Notes under the pieces: model-generated
Database searches by the model: none
What the model was told of the DNA's origin: nothing
Seen by the model: only the letters and a program-made list of their open reading frames with translations
Shown here: piece by piece, positions 60,641 through 64,000 of the stretch
How positions within the stretch are numbered: position 1 is the stretch's first letter
How the letters are laid out: each line of letters starts with the position of its first letter
Made by a program: the position numbers and the translations under genes
Assembly (NCBI GenBank): GCA_028023455.1
Contig: JAQFVV010000001.1
Coordinates: forward strand, 18,965,611 to 19,029,610
Length of the DNA: 64,000 nucleotides
Source of the DNA: Epiperipatus broadwayi
Taxonomy: Eukaryota; Onychophora; Udeonychophora; Euonychophora; Peripatidae
Reading direction: 5' to 3'

Positions 60641-60646
60641 AATAAA
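60641..60646 (+). terminator. Poly(A) signal in LTR-like element
   Basis: AATAAA about 170 bases from the right end, followed by a T-rich run. This order (TATA, then AATAAA, then CA end) suits a plus-strand LTR. Confidence 0.4.
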
Positions 60647-60808
60647 GTTTTCGTTTAATAATTTTTTTTTTCTGTGCGATTTATATATACGAGTTTAAGA
60701 TGATATTTAATTTCAATTTTTAATTCTTAAAGAAAATTTTTAAATGCGAACTTTTTATTTTAATTTCATGTTTAATAATAAAAACACAATGTAACATCAT
60801 CTGCGCTC

Positions 60809-60826
60809 GTTACAATATATTGTAAC
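60809..60826. repeat. 18-bp perfect palindrome at element boundary
   Basis: GTTACAATATATTGTAAC spans the right end of the LTR-like element and the flanking bases. The flank repeats the TGTAAC that starts the element, so it may be a remnant of a second copy. Confidence 0.85.
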
Positions 60827-61107
60827 AAATTTAAAAGTGGTTCCAATAACTATTACCATATCTGAGTTGTCTACAATATATATAAGATCATAATATTTAA
60901 AATAACATTGGATTTCTCAAGATATCCCACTATCAATAATTATAAGCAAATTATTAACAACAAGTATTATAACTCAGGTATATGAAATCACGTGAGGTGA
61001 GTACACTAGTAATTCAATAAAATATAACTCAGGTATACAGACAGTAGGTTTTATCCACTTTCATTTCTTGGTTTGATGTTAAGTGCATGTTTAAACAAAT
61101 ACTAAGT

Positions 61108-61205
61108 GAATATGGTCTAGCAGGGCGCCACTAGATTATCTGAATCTAGACACGGTTATATCTAATAACCTTTCACATGTACCGGGTTTGAATCCCCTTT
61201 TTGGT
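61108..61205 (+). repeat. tRNA-derived SINE head
   Basis: A-box-like TGGTCTAGCAGGG at 61113-61125 and B-box GGGTTTGAATCCCC at 61184-61197. The 60-base gap and the extra arm between them suggest a class II (Leu/Ser-like) tRNA ancestor. It is less A+T-rich than its flanks. A minus-strand open frame here (61136-61318) is incidental. Confidence 0.6.
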
Positions 61206-62539
61206 ACTTTATTTCTAATAAAAATGGGAGATTTTGCTTTTTGAGCCATATCACTATACGCACTAATATTTAGGTAAAAGTAAAACATCTTTAAACCGAA
61301 GTGGAGTATATTAGACATAAATCATTTCTTAGATCTTAGCATAACAAATGTGTTTCAACATTTTTATAAGTTTACTAGCTCAGATTATATATAACTAATT
61401 TAGGATGGCAATTCACTCATCCTTGCATGAAATAGATGACGGGATGTGGTTATAATAATACTAAGAAATCACTAAATATTATAAAATTAATATTTATTTA
61501 TGGCCTTTAAACAGTTAAACAGCTCATTAATTAAAACGTTGATGACGATGATGATAATGATAATAATAATGATAATGACAATGGTTTCAACTACAGCTCT
61601 AGGACTAAGCCTAAACATAAAACTAATTTTTATAAAGAAATTCATAATTATTGTTAATCTTAGCATATTTAATCATATCTTAAACAACTAATATTTAACC
61701 ATTGATGATGAATGATCACACTTACTAAAGACTACTCTTAATGAAATATATACGCCTCGTTTAATAAAACAAACTAATATTTATTACTGCATTTCTAACA
61801 TATACATAAAAATTTCTAGATAAACATGAAAATTGATATGAATAATAATAATAATAATAATTGATTATACAACAATCCTCAGATTAATTTCAAGTTCTTC
61901 CCCCTTTCCCTTCAAATGTATTTTGTATTAAGTTGGATGTCACATTGACCATGATTTTCACTCCATGAGAAAAGTATTTCAAGAAAAAAAATATTATCTG
62001 CTCATTAGCACACATACTTTATAAATCTAACATGTAAGTAGAATGTTAAAAAAAAATGTTAATAGAATTGAAAGAGCAAGTTTTAGAAACAAGTTTTAAA
62101 TTATTTTCTCCCCCTCTCTTCTACCTCTGAAATGCTATACTTAACTTGAAACAAAATAATCTAATATTCTAATACTACTTGTTACTTCACATTCACTCGC
62201 AATTATACACATATAAAAATATTATTATGTATGTGCGTGTTTTATCCCATAATAAAATATTATTTAAAACCAAAATAATAATAATATATTAGTTAAAACT
62301 AAAATCATAATACCATAAAAAAAATTGTTTTACACATTAATATTTCATAACTGGAAAATTAATAAACAAATAATTTTGATACATTCAAGATAATTTATGA
62401 AGCTCAAAGTTATTATTAGTAAGACATTCTTGTTTTTAATCGATCTGAATAGTCTTTAAAAGTTCTTTAAATAAAATATACCACTTTATTGCTAAAATGT
62501 TTATTAAGACTCTGATATCATAAAGAAAATAGATATAAA
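61206..62539. other. A+T-rich stretch, no gene seen
   Basis: It contains an impure (GATGAT/AATGAT)n tract at 61541-61580 and an (AAT)n tract at 61843-61860. No gene was recognised. Confidence 0.45.
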
Positions 62540-63100
62540 AAGTCATATTACCGATCTTTTGTTTGTGGTGAATTTCCAAGGGTTCAAACTTGTCTTGTAT
62601 AATGTCTATATTTCTGCAGCTACCATTTCCGTTTTACATGGGAACAATCTCTTTCTTGAGGTGTATAACTATTTGATGATGATGACTCTATTGAGGTTAT
62701 TTGCTTTAGTGGACAATTTGGAAATCATTATATTAATTTTTCTTCTCTTCCTGTCAAGCATGATTCTTTTAGTGGATGAAATACAGCAGTTGTTTTCACA
62801 TTTATAAATTTTCTTGAGTTTAAAATCAGTTGTTGGAACAATTAATTGGACTTGATGATTAATATTTATCGGTAGATTAATTCATCTTTCATCGAATGCA
62901 GGTGAATGCTTTCTTCCTTCTATTAAAAACATCTTATTTCTCTGGTCAGTTGAAAGGTGTAGAATATTATTTTAGACAAAACATCTTTTCTTTCCTATAT
63001 GATGTGCAGCTTCCCCAGATGGTCCGGAAAAGATGGGACATACATATAATTTTTCTAGCCAGCCATTTCTTATATTTTCAACATTCAATTTAATAGTCTA
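62540..63100. other. Less A+T-rich block, unrecognised
   Basis: Two plus-strand frames (62559-62807 and 62896-63093) and several minus-strand pieces can be read. The second plus-strand frame begins at a CAG/GTGAATGC sequence and contains GQLKGVEYYFRQN and LPQMVRKRWD. I do not recognise a family. It may be a worn transposon or part of an exon. No conserved motif or convincing splice pair supports a gene call. Confidence 0.2.
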
Positions 63101-63940
63101 ATAATCTGAATCATAATCACCATAATAATTCTTCAAGACAGCTTTTTATATCCAATTTTTAGCTAACTTAACCAATCAGAGATAGCGTCACTTGCTATTT
63201 TTGGACAAATTCATTTTAATTAGATCTCTAATTTATTTCAACTAAATTATTTTTCCACTGAAAAGTTTAATCCTTTTTCCAGACACTTTTGTTTTAAAAA
63301 AAAATAGACTTAATCCTTTTCCTTTTTTTTTCTTACACCTAGGTAACATTTCAAATTTTTGAGCTTCCTTCTTTAGATCTTAAGATAAGACAATTTCAAA
63401 ATTAGAGTTCCCACCCAGATTAAGCTCCCAAAGTGACAAACAATCATTTACAAAAACAAAATTGCTACAAAAATAGATATCTGATTCAACAGATTTCCTC
63501 TTTTAACATAAAATTGTACAAAAAAAATAATTTGACAGATTTAATCCTTCCTTTTCTTTCAATATTTAATAAATGTAAATTTCTGTATGTAATGTACACA
63601 CATACTTCATTATTTCAAATCATTCATAAACTAACATTAAATAATATAATTGCTAGCTTAGTAATTATAACCCTATTATTTAATTAAATCTGTAACTTTT
63701 AAATCCCAATTACAATTATAGAAAAGCAAAATAGAAGTATAGAATAAGATATTAGAATTGATCAAGCATAGGTTAGTTTTAAAGAAAGTTAAAATGTTGA
63801 ATATTTGAAATATAAAACAATTAAATAGTTTACACATACATTGCCTATACATATGTGTTATAACTTTGCTTTTTAACAGAAAATTTAAATATTAAATGTG
63901 TGTGCTGCTCTTTTTGAGATTTATTAACACTCTCTATCTA
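63101..63940. other. A+T-rich stretch, no gene seen
   Basis: The 84-codon frame at 63433-63687 has no motif and a composition typical of chance. Confidence 0.4.
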
Positions 63941-63949
63941 AAGCTTTTA

Positions 63950-64000
63950 GAACTGGACCTTGTAGGGTTTGAACTTGGATGCCCTACAGCTTCTTTTATG
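63950..64000 (-). repeat. Possible SINE edge cut by window end
   Basis: On the minus strand AAGTTCAAACCCTACAAGG resembles a B-box and is flanked by complementary GTAGGG/CCCTAC. The A-box would lie beyond the window, so this cannot be confirmed. Confidence 0.25.

Larger units (their letters stand above)
58634..60814. mobile_element. Probable solo LTR, about 2.2 kb
   Basis: The block begins TGTAACGATCCGG and ends CTGCGCTCGTTACA, so the ends show TG...CA and an 8-bp terminal inverted repeat (TGTAACGA/TCGTTACA), as LTRs do. It is bordered by ATAT on both sides (58630-58633 and 60815-60818), compatible with a 4-bp duplication in TA-rich target DNA. G+C is visibly higher than outside. Inside are a TATA-like box (TATATAAAAAAGG, 58838-58850) near the left and AATAAA (60641-60646) near the right, both on the plus strand. 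No gag, pol or primer-binding site is present, so recombination to a solo LTR is the simplest reading. At this length a non-autonomous DNA element with short inverted ends is the main alternative. Confidence 0.6.

Overview
The window is eukaryotic and almost certainly from an invertebrate animal. It is very A+T-rich (roughly three quarters by eye). It has spliced exons with GT/AG borders, long introns, many di- and trinucleotide microsatellites, and a dense load of LINE, Penelope-like, tRNA-derived SINE, LTR-like and hAT-like repeats. Nothing points to a bacterial, viral or organellar source. The phylum cannot be fixed from this sequence alone.

Host genes. Two exons on the minus strand (18514-18295, then 8363-8203) join in phase across an intron of about 9.9 kb. 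Together they encode part of an otopetrin-family proton channel. Earlier and later exons were not found; the later ones may lie before base 1. On the plus strand, 46923-47120 looks like the first coding exon of a second gene: it has an ATG with a plausible context and a clean GTAAGT donor. Its product resembles the N-terminal leader of integrase-derived host genes, but this is tentative. No rRNA, canonical tRNA gene, CRISPR array or operon was seen.

Mobile DNA, left to right: a worn LINE-like N-terminal stretch (2290-4010); an RTE-type LINE 3' fragment (6490-7215); a near-perfect head-to-head palindrome of the Penelope GIY-YIG endonuclease (9670-10704) and an older diverged head-to-head pair (about 16440-17610), both inside the otopetrin intron; a nearly full-length two-ORF LINE, probably L1/Tx1-like (20670-26130), with a zinc knuckle and an AT-hook in ORF1 and with trinucleotide microsatellites at both ends; a hAT-like element (31534-32524); SINE copies sharing one tRNA-like head (16970, 36245, 36580, 36710); a decayed minus-strand LINE (43600-46280) split by a 370-bp tandem repeat; a foldback insertion with a 16-bp target-site duplication (48491-48837); and a probable solo LTR of about 2.2 kb (58634-60814).

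The most striking property is the number of long inverted repeats. At least ten foldback structures with arms from about 45 to 510 bp lie in 64 kb, built from unrelated repeat families and of different ages. Three sit in one otopetrin intron, where they would form long double-stranded RNA if transcribed. The young Penelope palindrome is the best candidate for something not previously described.
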